Positions 7,361 to 13,576 of a stretch of DNA of 13,576 nt are shown here, in pieces (position 1 is the stretch's first letter; each line of letters opens with the position of its first letter). Position numbers and translations under genes: made by a program. The notes under the pieces were generated by a model. It worked only from the letters and a program-made list of their open reading frames with translations, did no database searches and was not told where the DNA came from. The stretch spans positions 1-13,576 of the forward strand of contig CAYPNI010000111.1 in assembly GCA_964411925.1 (NCBI GenBank), read 5' to 3'. The stretch is from VFKU01 sp964411925. GTDB lineage: Bacteria > Hydrogenedentota > Hydrogenedentia > Hydrogenedentales > GCA-2746185.

Positions 7361-8104
7361 ATGCCAACGAGTTATACGCTGAGCCGGGCGCATTGGAATC
7401 GTCTGGCGGCGCGGTTCAATTCGTCAGTATGCGACATAACGGCGGGCGAGCGCGGCGGCGTGGTCGACGCATTGGTACAGGAGGCCCTCCGGCGGCGTCC
7501 GCGGCCTGTCGTGATCGACATCGGCTGCGGCGTCGGGACGTTCATCCGGCGTTACGGCAGGCGGTTCGAGGAGAGTATCGGCGTCGATTTCGCCGAGCGG
7601 ATGCTGCGCGGCGCGCGGCGGCGATGCGCGAAAGTGCCGCGCACGCGCTGGGTCTGCGCGGGCGTAGTCGAGGCGCCAGCGAAAGTCGGCTGCCGCGCGG
7701 ACCTGACCGTGTGCATGAACGTGTTGACCACGCCGGACGCCGCGTTGCGCCGCAGGCAGTGGCGCGCGCTGGGGCGAATCACGAAGCCCGGCGGGTGCGT
7801 GCTCGTCGTCCTGCCGTCGTTCGAGTCCGCCGAGTTCGTCGCCCGCGTGCAGGACCGCCTGGACCCCGGCTCCAGCGCGTCGCGATTCGACGACGGGTCG
7901 GTCCACCGCGGCCGCGCGCGGCAAAAGCACTACACCCGGGCCGAACTGCGCGCGGCGGCGGAGGACGCCGGGTTCCGCGTGCTGCGCCTGCCCAAGGTGC
8001 ACTACCACTGGAGCGACGAGGGCCTGGCGCCGCCGAACCGAGTCGCGCGCGGCCGATACCCGTGGGACTGGGCACTGCTCGCGGTGAGACGGACGCGGGC
8101 CTGA
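7361..8104 (+). CDS. Class I SAM-dependent methyltransferase
   Basis: Protein of 247 residues from ATG 7361, which has GAGGGGGA just upstream; an in-frame GTG at 7328 would add 11 residues but has no clear ribosome site. The SAM-binding signature VVIDIGCGVGTF (50-61) is motif I. SIGVDFAERML (72-82) supplies the acidic residue after the second strand (D76), and ADLTVCMNVL (about 103-112) is motif IV-like. A later TKPGGCVLVVLPS is the usual post-motif III segment, and the C-terminus is rich in basic residues and aromatic positions. The pattern matches the Methyltransf_11/25 type acting on small molecules, but the substrate cannot be inferred. It is divergent from the crotonase gene with an 86-nt interval and ends 21 nt before the 3' end of a convergent tRNA gene. 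Confidence 0.85.
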   Translation: MPTSYTLSRAHWNRLAARFNSSVCDITAGERGGVVDALVQEALRRRPRPVVIDIGCGVGTFIRRYGRRFEESIGVDFAERMLRGARRRCAKVPRTRWVCAGVVEAPAKVGCRADLTVCMNVLTTPDAALRRRQWRALGRITKPGGCVLVVLPSFESAEFVARVQDRLDPGSSASRFDDGSVHRGRARQKHYTRAELRAAAEDAGFRVLRLPKVHYHWSDEGLAPPNRVARGRYPWDWALLAVRRTRA

Positions 8105-8125
8105 ATCGACGCCGCAGCCGGAAGG

Positions 8126-8200
8126 TGGCGGCCCCACCGGGAATTGAACCCAGATCTAATCCTTAGGAGGGACTCGTTCTATCCGTTGAACTATGGGGCC
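8126..8200 (-). tRNA. tRNA-Arg, anticodon CCU, with encoded 3' CCA
   Basis: Read on the minus strand the sequence folds as a complete cloverleaf: acceptor GGCCCCA with TGGGGCC, D stem GTTC/GAAC around AACGGATA, anticodon stem AGTCC/GGATT (one G-U pair) around CTCCTAA, 4-nt variable region AGAT, and T stem CTGGG/CCCGG around TTCAATT. The loop gives anticodon CCT, which reads the arginine codon AGG. Discriminator G is followed directly by CCA in the genome. No strong promoter or U-rich terminator is obvious on either side. Confidence 0.95.
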
Positions 8201-8542
8201 GCGCGGGGATCAGAGTAACGGATTGGGGCGGATGGGAGAAACTTGCGGGGGTTTTTGTTGCGGGATCGACACGTTCCCCGGCGGTTGGGGCGGGCGGGTC
8301 TGCGCACTCAGGAGAGGCTGCCCTTGGTGGCGGGCTTGACCGTTCCGCCGCACCGCCGGAGGCCGGACTTCGGTTCTATCACGCGTCCTTACCCTCCTTT
8401 CCGGGAGCCGGGGCCGTCTTGCCTTTCCCTCTCCCCGTTCCCATTTATGTAACACCGAAGGGGGGTTCATCGTTCCTGAAAACGGATGCTGCGGGCGTTC
8501 CACGTCGGATTTCGGATCGTTCGCGCGTCATTGCGCGCACGC
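8201..8542. other. Gene-free interval between the tRNA and the gap-truncated gene
   Basis: These 342 bases have open frames whose translations are Arg/Pro-rich, unlike their neighbours, and have no good ribosome site; I call none. The stretch about 8388-8442 is markedly pyrimidine-rich on the plus strand and is followed by a G6 run near 8460. A 5-bp GCGCG/CGCGC hairpin at 8523-8538 lies just after the minus-strand stop at 8543 but lacks a T-run. TACTCT (minus strand, 8217-8212) is a weak -10-like site about 12 nt ahead of the tRNA. Confidence 0.55.
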
Positions 8543-9007
8543 TCACGTCGCGGGGCGGAGGTAGCCGATGATGGTGATCACCTGTGCGTTCGGCGCGGTG
8601 CTGATGGTAAACGTAGTCGTGCGGAACGCGAGGTAGGGTTGCCGTCCCTGGCCGACGACGACGGCGCCGTCCGGGAAATCCATGTCGAAGAGCGAGTTCG
8701 TCGAGGCTTCGCCGCGCAGAATCGTCGAGAGAATGATGGGTCCCGTGTTCTGGTTGGGCGAGGGCAGGCGGCTCTCGAGCGTGCAGAGCGTCGTGTTCCA
8801 GCCGACGATTTTAAGGATGACGAGCTGCTGTCCGTTGGGCACGATGTCGGGCGTGATGGGTCCGGAAGCCGCGGAGTTGTTGAAGAACGCCGTGCGCGAG
8901 TAGGCGGCGCCCGGCGGGACCGCGGTGTCGCCGGTGAACGCGGTTTCCTGCAGGCTGCCGTCTGGGAAGACGATTTGTGCCCGGACAATCTGGACGGTGA
9001 GGGCGAC
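8543..9007 (-). CDS. Unrecognised protein, C-terminal 154 residues only (5' part lost in assembly gap)
   Basis: The visible reading frame runs from the N gap to TGA at 8543-8545. The frame was chosen because it alternates hydrophobic and polar residues like a beta-rich fold, while the other open frames here are Ser/Arg/Pro repeats. Visible segments include VQIVRAQIVFPDGSLQET near its start, QQLVILKIVGWNTTLCTLES in the middle and TFTISTAPNAQVITIIGYLRP at the end. It has a single cysteine and no predicted membrane helix in this part. It is rich in Thr, Asn and Pro, which would suit an exported or surface protein, but the N-terminus that would show a signal peptide is missing. I do not recognise the family. 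It is not the C-terminus of the thioesterase across the gap: that family is complete at about 130-145 residues and its fold has no place for this extension. Confidence 0.6.
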   Translation of the reverse strand, partial: VALTVQIVRAQIVFPDGSLQETAFTGDTAVPPGAAYSRTAFFNNSAASGPITPDIVPNGQQLVILKIVGWNTTLCTLESRLPSPNQNTGPIILSTILRGEASTNSLFDMDFPDGAVVVGQGRQPYLAFRTTTFTISTAPNAQVITIIGYLRPAT

Positions 9008-9107
9008 NNNNNNNNNNNNNNNNNNNNNNNNNNNNNNNNNNNNNNNNNNNNNNNNNNNNNNNNNNNNNNNNNNNNNNNNNNNNNNNNNNNNNNNNNNNNN
9101 NNNNNNN
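9008..9107. other. Scaffold gap of exactly 100 N
   Basis: A run of exactly 100 undetermined bases is the conventional placeholder for a gap of unknown size. It hides the C-terminus of the thioesterase gene, the beginning of the unrecognised gene and any sequence between them. Confidence 0.99.
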
Positions 9108-9460
9108 TCGGCATTGGTGACGCGGGTTTGCCAGACCATCGTGCTCTTGCCCTTGTGCAGGGGCGTCGTGACACCCGTGACGACGGTGCCGCCCTTTCCC
9201 GCCGCCATGAAATTGGTCTTGGACTCGATGGTGGTCGTGCCGGCGCCTGCCGGGAGGTTCAGGACCGTCGCGACGGCGCCCAGCGTGTCGGCGAAGGCCA
9301 TGATCGCGCCGCCATGCAGCACGCCCGGCACGGTGCACAGGTCGTCGCGCACCGTCAGTTCGGCGCGAATTTCGTCCACCGTGGCGGACACGAAACGCAC
9401 GCCCAGGAGGTCGGGGAACCGGCCCTTGATACGTTCCTGAAGTGCTTCTGCGAGTTCCAT
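9108..9460 (-). CDS. PaaI-type hotdog-fold thioesterase (C-terminus lost in gap)
   Basis: The first 117 residues of a PaaI/YdiI-like acyl-CoA thioesterase are visible. PaaI-family proteins are usually about 130-145 residues, so only about 15-25 are missing. The hotdog helix motif is VPGVLHGGAIMAFADTLGA, with H49-G50-G51 and acidic D58, the usual catalytic carboxylate position of this subgroup. TTTIESKTNFMAAGKGG (75-91) and the beta-strand STMVWQTRVTNA (106-117) follow the family pattern, and the two bases before the gap (GA) allow the usual Asp or Glu next. The start ATG at 9460 has GGAGG 10 nt upstream. It hydrolyses acyl- or aryl-CoA thioesters; the substrate is unknown. It is divergent from the esterase gene at 9586 across 125 nt. 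Confidence 0.85.
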
Positions 9461-9585
9461 GAATGGCGCGCCTCCGTGGCGTGAATGTGTTCGCGCGGGT
9501 ATACGCGATTGCCCCGCCTTGTTTCAACGCGCGTGGTTGGCGAGAATGGTCGGCTCGCGTGGGCGTGAAGGGGAGCAGAGGGATC

Positions 9586-11139
9586 ATGGGACGACTGGGT
9601 GTGACGACGATTCGATTTCTACTTGTTGTTGTTTGTCTCATCGCGCAGCCCGCGTTCGCGGAGTTGTGGATGCCGAGCGTGTTCGGCGATCACATGGTGC
9701 TCCAGCGCGACGCGCGCGTGCCGGTTTGGGGCACGGCCGCACCGGGCGAACGTATCCGCGTGGACGTCGCGGGCGAGTCCGCGTCCACGCGCGCGGGCGA
9801 CGACGGCCGCTGGATGGCGCGGCTGGGCAGCCTCGATGCCGGCGGGCCGCATACCATGACCGTCACCGGCGAGTCAGGCACCAAGACCTTCAGCGACGTG
9901 CTCGTGGGCGAGGTCTGGGTGTGTTCCGGCCAGTCGAACATGCAATGGCCGGTGAGCGCGTCGAAGGACCCGGATCAAGAGATCGCCGCGGCGACGCATC
10001 CAAACCTGCGGCTGTTTTACGTCGAGCGCGTGACGGCCGAGACGCCGCAGCGCGATTGCAAGGCGTCGTGGGTATCGTGTTCGCCGGAGACCATTCCGAA
10101 TTTTTCCGCGGTGGCGTACTACTTCGGGCGCGAGGTGCAGAAACTCCGCGAGGTTCCCGTGGGGCTGATCCACACCTCGTGGGGCGGGACCGCGGCGGAA
10201 GCGTGGACCAGCCGCGAAACGCTCGAGGCCGATGCGCAATTCGAACCAATCCTCACGCGGTGGGACGCAATCGTCCAGCGCTACCCGGACGATCTCGCGA
10301 AGTATGAGACCGATCGCGCGGCGTGGGAGAAGGCGCGTGACGCGGCAAAGGCAGCCGGGTCGGAGGTTCCGAGAGAGCCGCGGCGCCCACAAGGCCCGAA
10401 CGACCCGAATCGTCCTGCGAATCTGTACAACGCGATGATCGCGCCGATCGTGCCGTTCGGCGTGCGCGGTGCGATTTGGTACCAGGGCGAGAGCAACGCC
10501 TCGCGCGCGTATCAGTATCGCGCGCTACTGCCGACGATGATCGGCAACTGGCGGGACGAGTGGGACCAGAAGTCGTTTCCGTTTCTCATCGTGCAGCTCG
10601 CGAACTTCATGCAACGCAAGGACGAGCCGGGCGAGTCGGAGTGGGCGGAATTGCGCGAGGCGCAACTCATGACCGCGCAACAGCGGGGGAACGGTCTTGC
10701 GGTCATCATCGATGTCGGCGAAGCGGCCGATATCCATCCGAAAAACAAGCAGGACGTCGGGCGCCGGCTCGCGTTTGCCGCGGAGGAGGTCGCGTACGGC
10801 GACCAGAATGCGGCGAGCTCCGGTCCGATTTATCGCAAGCACCGCGTTCGTGGCAACGAAATCGAGATCACGTTTGACCATGCGCACGGCGGACTGACCG
10901 CGGCAGGCGGCGCGTTGAAGGGGTTCGCGATCGCCGGCTCGGATTACGCGTTTGTCTGGGCGGACGCGCGAATCGAGGGCGACCGCGTGATCGTGTCGTC
11001 GCCGAAGGTGGCGGCGCCCGTCGCGGTGCGCTACGGCTGGGCCGACAACCCGGATTGTTCGCTGTACAACGGGGCAGGGTTGCCCGCGTCCCCGTTCCGC
11101 ACCGACGATCGGCCCGGGCTGACGGTAAAAAATCAGTAG
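9586..11139 (+). CDS. Secreted sialate O-acetylesterase family protein
   Basis: SGNH-hydrolase of the sialate O-acetylesterase (SASA) family, 517 residues from ATG 9586. The frame is open further upstream, but this start is chosen because it gives a clear signal peptide (MGRLGVTTIRFLLVVVC, ending QPAFA before residue 26) and has AAGGGGAG and GAGGG before it. An N-terminal beta domain (about 27-108: MPSVFGDHMVLQRDARVPVWG) precedes the catalytic domain. That domain has CSGQSNMQWPV with nucleophile S117, HTSWGGTAAEAW (196-207), IWYQGESNA (297-305) and the Asp-His pair in ADIHPKNKQDVGRRLA (D382, H384). The C-terminal beta part (about 410-510) is typical of family members that remove acetyl groups from sialic acids or other acetylated sugars. 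The periplasm or cell exterior is the expected location. The EamA transporter further downstream is not an obvious sugar importer, so a sialic-acid pathway is not shown. Confidence 0.93.
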   Translation: MGRLGVTTIRFLLVVVCLIAQPAFAELWMPSVFGDHMVLQRDARVPVWGTAAPGERIRVDVAGESASTRAGDDGRWMARLGSLDAGGPHTMTVTGESGTKTFSDVLVGEVWVCSGQSNMQWPVSASKDPDQEIAAATHPNLRLFYVERVTAETPQRDCKASWVSCSPETIPNFSAVAYYFGREVQKLREVPVGLIHTSWGGTAAEAWTSRETLEADAQFEPILTRWDAIVQRYPDDLAKYETDRAAWEKARDAAKAAGSEVPREPRRPQGPNDPNRPANLYNAMIAPIVPFGVRGAIWYQGESNASRAYQYRALLPTMIGNWRDEWDQKSFPFLIVQLANFMQRKDEPGESEWAELREAQLMTAQQRGNGLAVIIDVGEAADIHPKNKQDVGRRLAFAAEEVAYGDQNAASSGPIYRKHRVRGNEIEITFDHAHGGLTAAGGALKGFAIAGSDYAFVWADARIEGDRVIVSSPKVAAPVAVRYGWADNPDCSLYNGAGLPASPFRTDDRPGLTVKNQ

Positions 11140-11154
11140 GCGGACTCTACCGCC
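11139..11154 (+). terminator. Weak hairpin directly after the esterase stop
   Basis: GGCGG (11139-11143) and CCGCC (11150-11154) pair around ACTCTA, starting on the last base of the stop codon. No T-run follows, so it is at best a weak or factor-assisted terminator. Confidence 0.25.
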
Positions 11155-11220
11155 AGTGCAATCGCGCGAACAACGCTTTCGGCGATGCGATCGCGTGATG
11201 CTTGTGAGTCCGGCGTTCGG

Positions 11221-11226
11221 TAAAAT
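11221..11226 (+). promoter_or_regulatory. Possible -10 box for the small protein/transporter/lyase run
   Basis: TAAAAT stands out in an otherwise GC-rich stretch, 34 nt ahead of the 54-residue ORF and after the end of the esterase. No good -35 box is seen at 16-18 nt. An imperfectly spaced inverted repeat ATGAA/TTCAT (11224-11240) overlaps it. Confidence 0.3.
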
Positions 11227-11260
11227 GAAATTCTGATTCATAGGGCGCGATTGATTCGAT

Positions 11261-11425
11261 ATGGAAGCTACCTATTTTCTCTCCGGTGACGTGGGCGGCG
11301 GGTACTGGCCGGGCCTGGTCGTGCCGGCGGCCGTCTTGCTGGTGGCGCTGGTGTCCGCGGCGATCGTGCTTTACGTGACGTACCTGCGGCCGGGCGCGGA
11401 CGGCGATCGCAGCGATTCCCGCTGA
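11261..11425 (+). CDS. Small single-pass membrane protein, 54 residues
   Basis: ATG at 11261 to TGA at 11423-11425 encodes 54 residues. A short N-terminus with aromatic and Gly residues (MEATYFLSGDVGGGYWPG) is followed by one strongly hydrophobic helix (about 19-41: LVVPAAVLLVALVSAAIVLY), then VTYLRP and an acidic/Arg tail, DGDRSDSR. The layout resembles small single-pass accessory proteins. I recognise no family. The Shine-Dalgarno is poor, and the AT-rich TAAAAT upstream could be its promoter. It ends 14 nt before the EamA transporter start, so co-transcription is likely. The intact frame and the clean helix favour a real gene, but its small size keeps confidence moderate. Confidence 0.5.
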   Translation: MEATYFLSGDVGGGYWPGLVVPAAVLLVALVSAAIVLYVTYLRPGADGDRSDSR

Positions 11426-11439
11426 CCCGGGCGCATCTC

Positions 11440-12405
11440 ATGTCCCCTGTCCGCCCGTTTCGTGCGCTCAGCGGCGCGTCTGAGTCATTCCGTTACTACG
11501 CGCTGCTTCACCTCGTCGTTCTGATTTGGGGATGCACGGGCGTTCTCGGCCGGCTCATCACGCTCGACAGCGTTTCGCTCGTGTTCTATCGCGTCACGAT
11601 CGCGTTGCCGGCGATCGCGGGTTTCCTGCTCTGGAGCGGCGTTCGGGTACGCACGGACCGGGCGGGACTTGCCCGGTTTACCGGCATCGGGTTCATCGTC
11701 GCGATTCACTGGTTCCTTTTTTTTCAGGCCGTGAAGATGTCCAACGTTTCCGTCGCGCTCGTGTGCCAGTCCACGGCGCCCTTCTTTACGGCACTGCTCG
11801 AGCCGATTGTGTTTCGACGCCGCCTGCAACTGCACGAAGTCATCCTTGGCATCGTGACCGCCGCAGGTGTCGCCGTCATATTCGGTTTCGAGATGCAACA
11901 CGCCGCCGGCATCGCGGTGGGGCTCGGCGCGGCTTTTGTCGGCGCGGTGTATACCGTGCTCAACGGCCGGCTCGTGGTGCGCTACGACTCGCGCGTAATG
12001 GCGCTCATCGAGTTCGTCGCGGCGTGGACGTTGCTGTTCCTCGTGCTGCTGTTGATCAAGCGCCCGGTCGGCTCGATCCCCGTGCCCGCCGGCGCCGACC
12101 TTGGCTACCTGGTCTTGCTCGGCACGATCTGCACGGCGTTCGCGTTCATCGGCGGGACCTACGTCATGCGCAAGATTTCGCCGTTCACCGTCATGCTGGC
12201 GACGAACCTCGAACCGGTGTACGGCATCCTGCTCGCGCTCGTCGTGTTTGGCGAATCCGAGTGGATGTCGCCGGGCTTCTATGCTGGCACGGCGGTCATT
12301 CTGTTGAGCATTTCGGTAAATGCTATCATCGTGCGCCGGCGATTTCCGGCCATCGCGGAGGATCCGAATGGGGACCGCCCAGCCACACACCCGGACGCTG
12401 CCTGA
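11440..12405 (+). CDS. EamA-family (DMT superfamily) transporter
   Basis: Inner-membrane protein of 321 residues with ten predicted helices arranged as two EamA repeats, about 20-148 and 158-298. The first opens with ALLHLVVLIWGCTGVLGRLI. The second ends with the typical EPVYGILLALVVFGE (258-272), then FYAGTAVILLSISV. WFLFFQAVKMSNVSVALVCQ and PFFTALLEPIVFRRRL in the first repeat are the usual helix 3-5 signatures. Family members mostly export amino acids, other metabolites or drugs; the substrate cannot be predicted here. The start at ATG 11440 lacks a strong Shine-Dalgarno, which suits translational dependence on the small ORF ending 14 nt upstream. The 3' end overlaps the following lyase gene by 38 nt. 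Confidence 0.92.
   Translation: MSPVRPFRALSGASESFRYYALLHLVVLIWGCTGVLGRLITLDSVSLVFYRVTIALPAIAGFLLWSGVRVRTDRAGLARFTGIGFIVAIHWFLFFQAVKMSNVSVALVCQSTAPFFTALLEPIVFRRRLQLHEVILGIVTAAGVAVIFGFEMQHAAGIAVGLGAAFVGAVYTVLNGRLVVRYDSRVMALIEFVAAWTLLFLVLLLIKRPVGSIPVPAGADLGYLVLLGTICTAFAFIGGTYVMRKISPFTVMLATNLEPVYGILLALVVFGESEWMSPGFYAGTAVILLSISVNAIIVRRRFPAIAEDPNGDRPATHPDAA
12357..12361 (+). promoter_or_regulatory. Shine-Dalgarno for the CitE-like gene, inside the transporter gene
   Basis: GGAGG lies 6 nt before ATG 12368, within the last codons of the transporter. It strongly supports this start and the 38-nt overlap of the two reading frames. Confidence 0.75.
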
Positions 12406-13576
12406 CCAGCTCGAGGCATTGCGGAGCGAGGCCGAGCGCGAACGGCTCGACCTGCTCGCGCAACGCGCCGCGTCGAGCGCGGACATGCCGCTGCGGTTCT
12501 GGAACCAGTCCGCGCAGTTCACGACGCCCGCCTCGGGCACCCCGGAGAAAGCCATTCAGGGATTGAAGGCCGTGCCGAGTCTATTGGACAAGTTCGGCAT
12601 CGACCCGGAACGCCTCGCGGAACATTCGGGCGCGGCGCCGGCCGTGCTCAAGGAACTCATCGACGGCGCCGACAAGCATTCGCCATTCGTGATGGTGGAC
12701 GTCGAGGACGCTGTCGCGTTGACGCCCGAATCGATTGCGAAAGCGCGCGATGGCGCGATTCGATGCTTCACGGAGGAGGCCTGGGGGCCGACGCTGCCGT
12801 TCTTCCGGCCGGCGGGACTCCGGCTGGAGACTTGCGTCGAAGACCTGACCTACGTGTTCGGGCGCGTGGCCGAGCGCGCCGGCGGCGGCGATTTTCCGAT
12901 CGCGGGAATCGTCTGGCCGAAGTCGGAGCATCCGGACGAGATCCGCTGGGTGTGCGACCTGCTCGCGCGGATCGAGGAACGCATCGGGCTGGCGGAAAAC
13001 ACCGTCAGACTCGAGTTCCTGGTCGAGTCGGGGTATGCGCTCGCGCAGTTGCCCGAACTCGTGAAACCAGCCATCCCGCGGCTGACCGGCATCATCTGGG
13101 GCATCGCGGATTACAGCGCGGACACGAACCTGCCGCAGATCAAGAACACGCATCCCGTCTGCGATTGGGCGCGGTACGAGATTGTCAACGTCGCGGGCGC
13201 GGTGAATGTGCCGGCGATCGACGCGATGACGCTGAACTATCCGACGCCGCGGCACCGCGACAAAGACCTGAGCGAGAAACAAAAGGAAGAGAACCGCGCG
13301 AAGATCCTGGGCTCGCTCAAAGAGGTTTATGACGACGCGCGGCACGGCATCGCGCTCGGCATGAGCGGCAAATGGGTCGGGCACCCGATGCAACTGCTGA
13401 TGGTGATGGCGGCGTACCGCGAGTCGGTCCCGGCGAAACAGATCGAGAAGGACATCCGCGAGATCGAGTCGTACACGGACAGCGTGCGCGCGGGCGCGGG
13501 CGCGACGGTGATGGGCGAGGGCGCGGACGCGTACATGGCCGACCGCGCAACGGACCGCCACCTGCGCGCGCGGCTG
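12368..13576 (+). CDS. HpcH/HpaI aldolase / citrate lyase beta (CitE)-like protein (3' end missing)
   Basis: 403 codons are visible, and the frame is still open at the window edge. From about residue 100 the protein follows the CitE/malyl-CoA lyase TIM-barrel pattern: FVMVDVEDAV (107-116) corresponds to the DLEDAV strand, FFRPAGLR (145-152) supplies the conserved Arg, LEFLVES (215-221) contains E220 at the first metal-ligand position, and GIADYSAD (245-252) contains D248 at the second. GMSGKWVGHPMQ (331-342) is the conserved GKW..HP..Q loop. Such enzymes form or cleave C-C bonds in CoA esters or 2-oxo acids with Mg2+; the substrate is not predictable. About 100 residues precede the first recognised strand, and more than 60 follow the GKWVGHP loop, so it is longer than typical CitE (about 290) or malyl-CoA lyase (about 320-350). 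It is probably co-expressed with the overlapping EamA transporter. Confidence 0.85.
   Translation, partial: MGTAQPHTRTLPDQLEALRSEAERERLDLLAQRAASSADMPLRFWNQSAQFTTPASGTPEKAIQGLKAVPSLLDKFGIDPERLAEHSGAAPAVLKELIDGADKHSPFVMVDVEDAVALTPESIAKARDGAIRCFTEEAWGPTLPFFRPAGLRLETCVEDLTYVFGRVAERAGGGDFPIAGIVWPKSEHPDEIRWVCDLLARIEERIGLAENTVRLEFLVESGYALAQLPELVKPAIPRLTGIIWGIADYSADTNLPQIKNTHPVCDWARYEIVNVAGAVNVPAIDAMTLNYPTPRHRDKDLSEKQKEENRAKILGSLKEVYDDARHGIALGMSGKWVGHPMQLLMVMAAYRESVPAKQIEKDIREIESYTDSVRAGAGATVMGEGADAYMADRATDRHLRARL

Noticed and set aside
8126..8200. tRNA gene as an integration site for a mobile element
   Set aside because: No integrase gene, no direct repeat of the tRNA 3' end and no phage-like genes are visible on either side.
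8210..8503. 97-codon minus-strand frame in the interval beside the tRNA
   Set aside because: The product is dominated by Arg, Pro and Gln, overlaps the tRNA promoter region and has no ribosome site.
11485..12555. Long minus-strand open frame antisense to the transporter
   Set aside because: The plus strand has a clear EamA protein. The antisense product is highly charged, lacks domains and arises from third-position GC bias.
12581..13561. Minus-strand open frame of 326 codons antisense to the CitE-like gene
   Set aside because: The translation is Arg/His/Asp-rich with no motif, whereas the plus frame shows the CitE active-site pattern.
1..13576. CRISPR array, insertion sequence, toxin-antitoxin or defence island
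   Set aside because: No spaced direct repeats, transposase or integrase motifs, or short toxin/antitoxin pairs were found on either strand.

Overview
This is a GC-rich bacterial window (well above half G+C by eye, not counted). It contains an exact 100-N scaffold gap at 9008-9107, so it comes from a draft or metagenome assembly. An LPS heptosyltransferase of the WaaF type implies a Gram-negative outer membrane. The mix of sialate O-acetylesterase, HD-GYP and HDOD response regulators, a crotonase and a CitE-like lyase would fit a planctomycete-like or Hydrogenedentota-like lineage. That placement is a low-confidence impression, because no marker gene is present.

Layout. Positions 1-4632 (minus strand) hold a three-gene signalling operon, transcribed right to left. 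A membrane sensor histidine kinase (dCache-type sensor, HAMP, two PAS, H-box, ATPase) is followed after 9 nt by a receiver/HD-GYP protein. That gene overlaps, through ATGA, a receiver/HDOD protein cut off by the left edge. The reading is one sensor feeding two receivers, one with a cyclic-di-GMP phosphodiesterase output. Positions 4633-5010 are a divergent intergenic region with no gene. On the plus strand, 5011-6429 encodes a two-helix membrane protein of unknown function and then WaaF. A crotonase-family protein (minus, 6444-7274) converges on waaF, and a SAM-dependent methyltransferase (plus, 7361-8104) diverges from it. A tRNA-Arg(CCU) with encoded CCA follows on the minus strand.

Positions 8201-8542 hold no recognisable gene. 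Around the N gap lie two separate broken minus-strand genes: an unrecognised protein of which only the C-terminal 154 residues are visible, and a PaaI-type hotdog thioesterase lacking its last residues. They appear fused only because the Ns happen to keep the frame open. From 9586 the plus strand carries a secreted sialate O-acetylesterase, a 54-residue single-helix protein, an EamA/DMT transporter and, overlapping the transporter by 38 nt, a CitE/HpcH-family lyase that runs off the right edge.

I see no CRISPR array, insertion sequence, phage module or defence system. The window is mostly ordinary housekeeping and accessory content. The items most worth a second look are the branched sensor operon, the crotonase lacking one catalytic Glu, the unrecognised fragment beside the gap, the small membrane proteins, a short perfect inverted repeat ahead of waaF and the long CitE-like protein.
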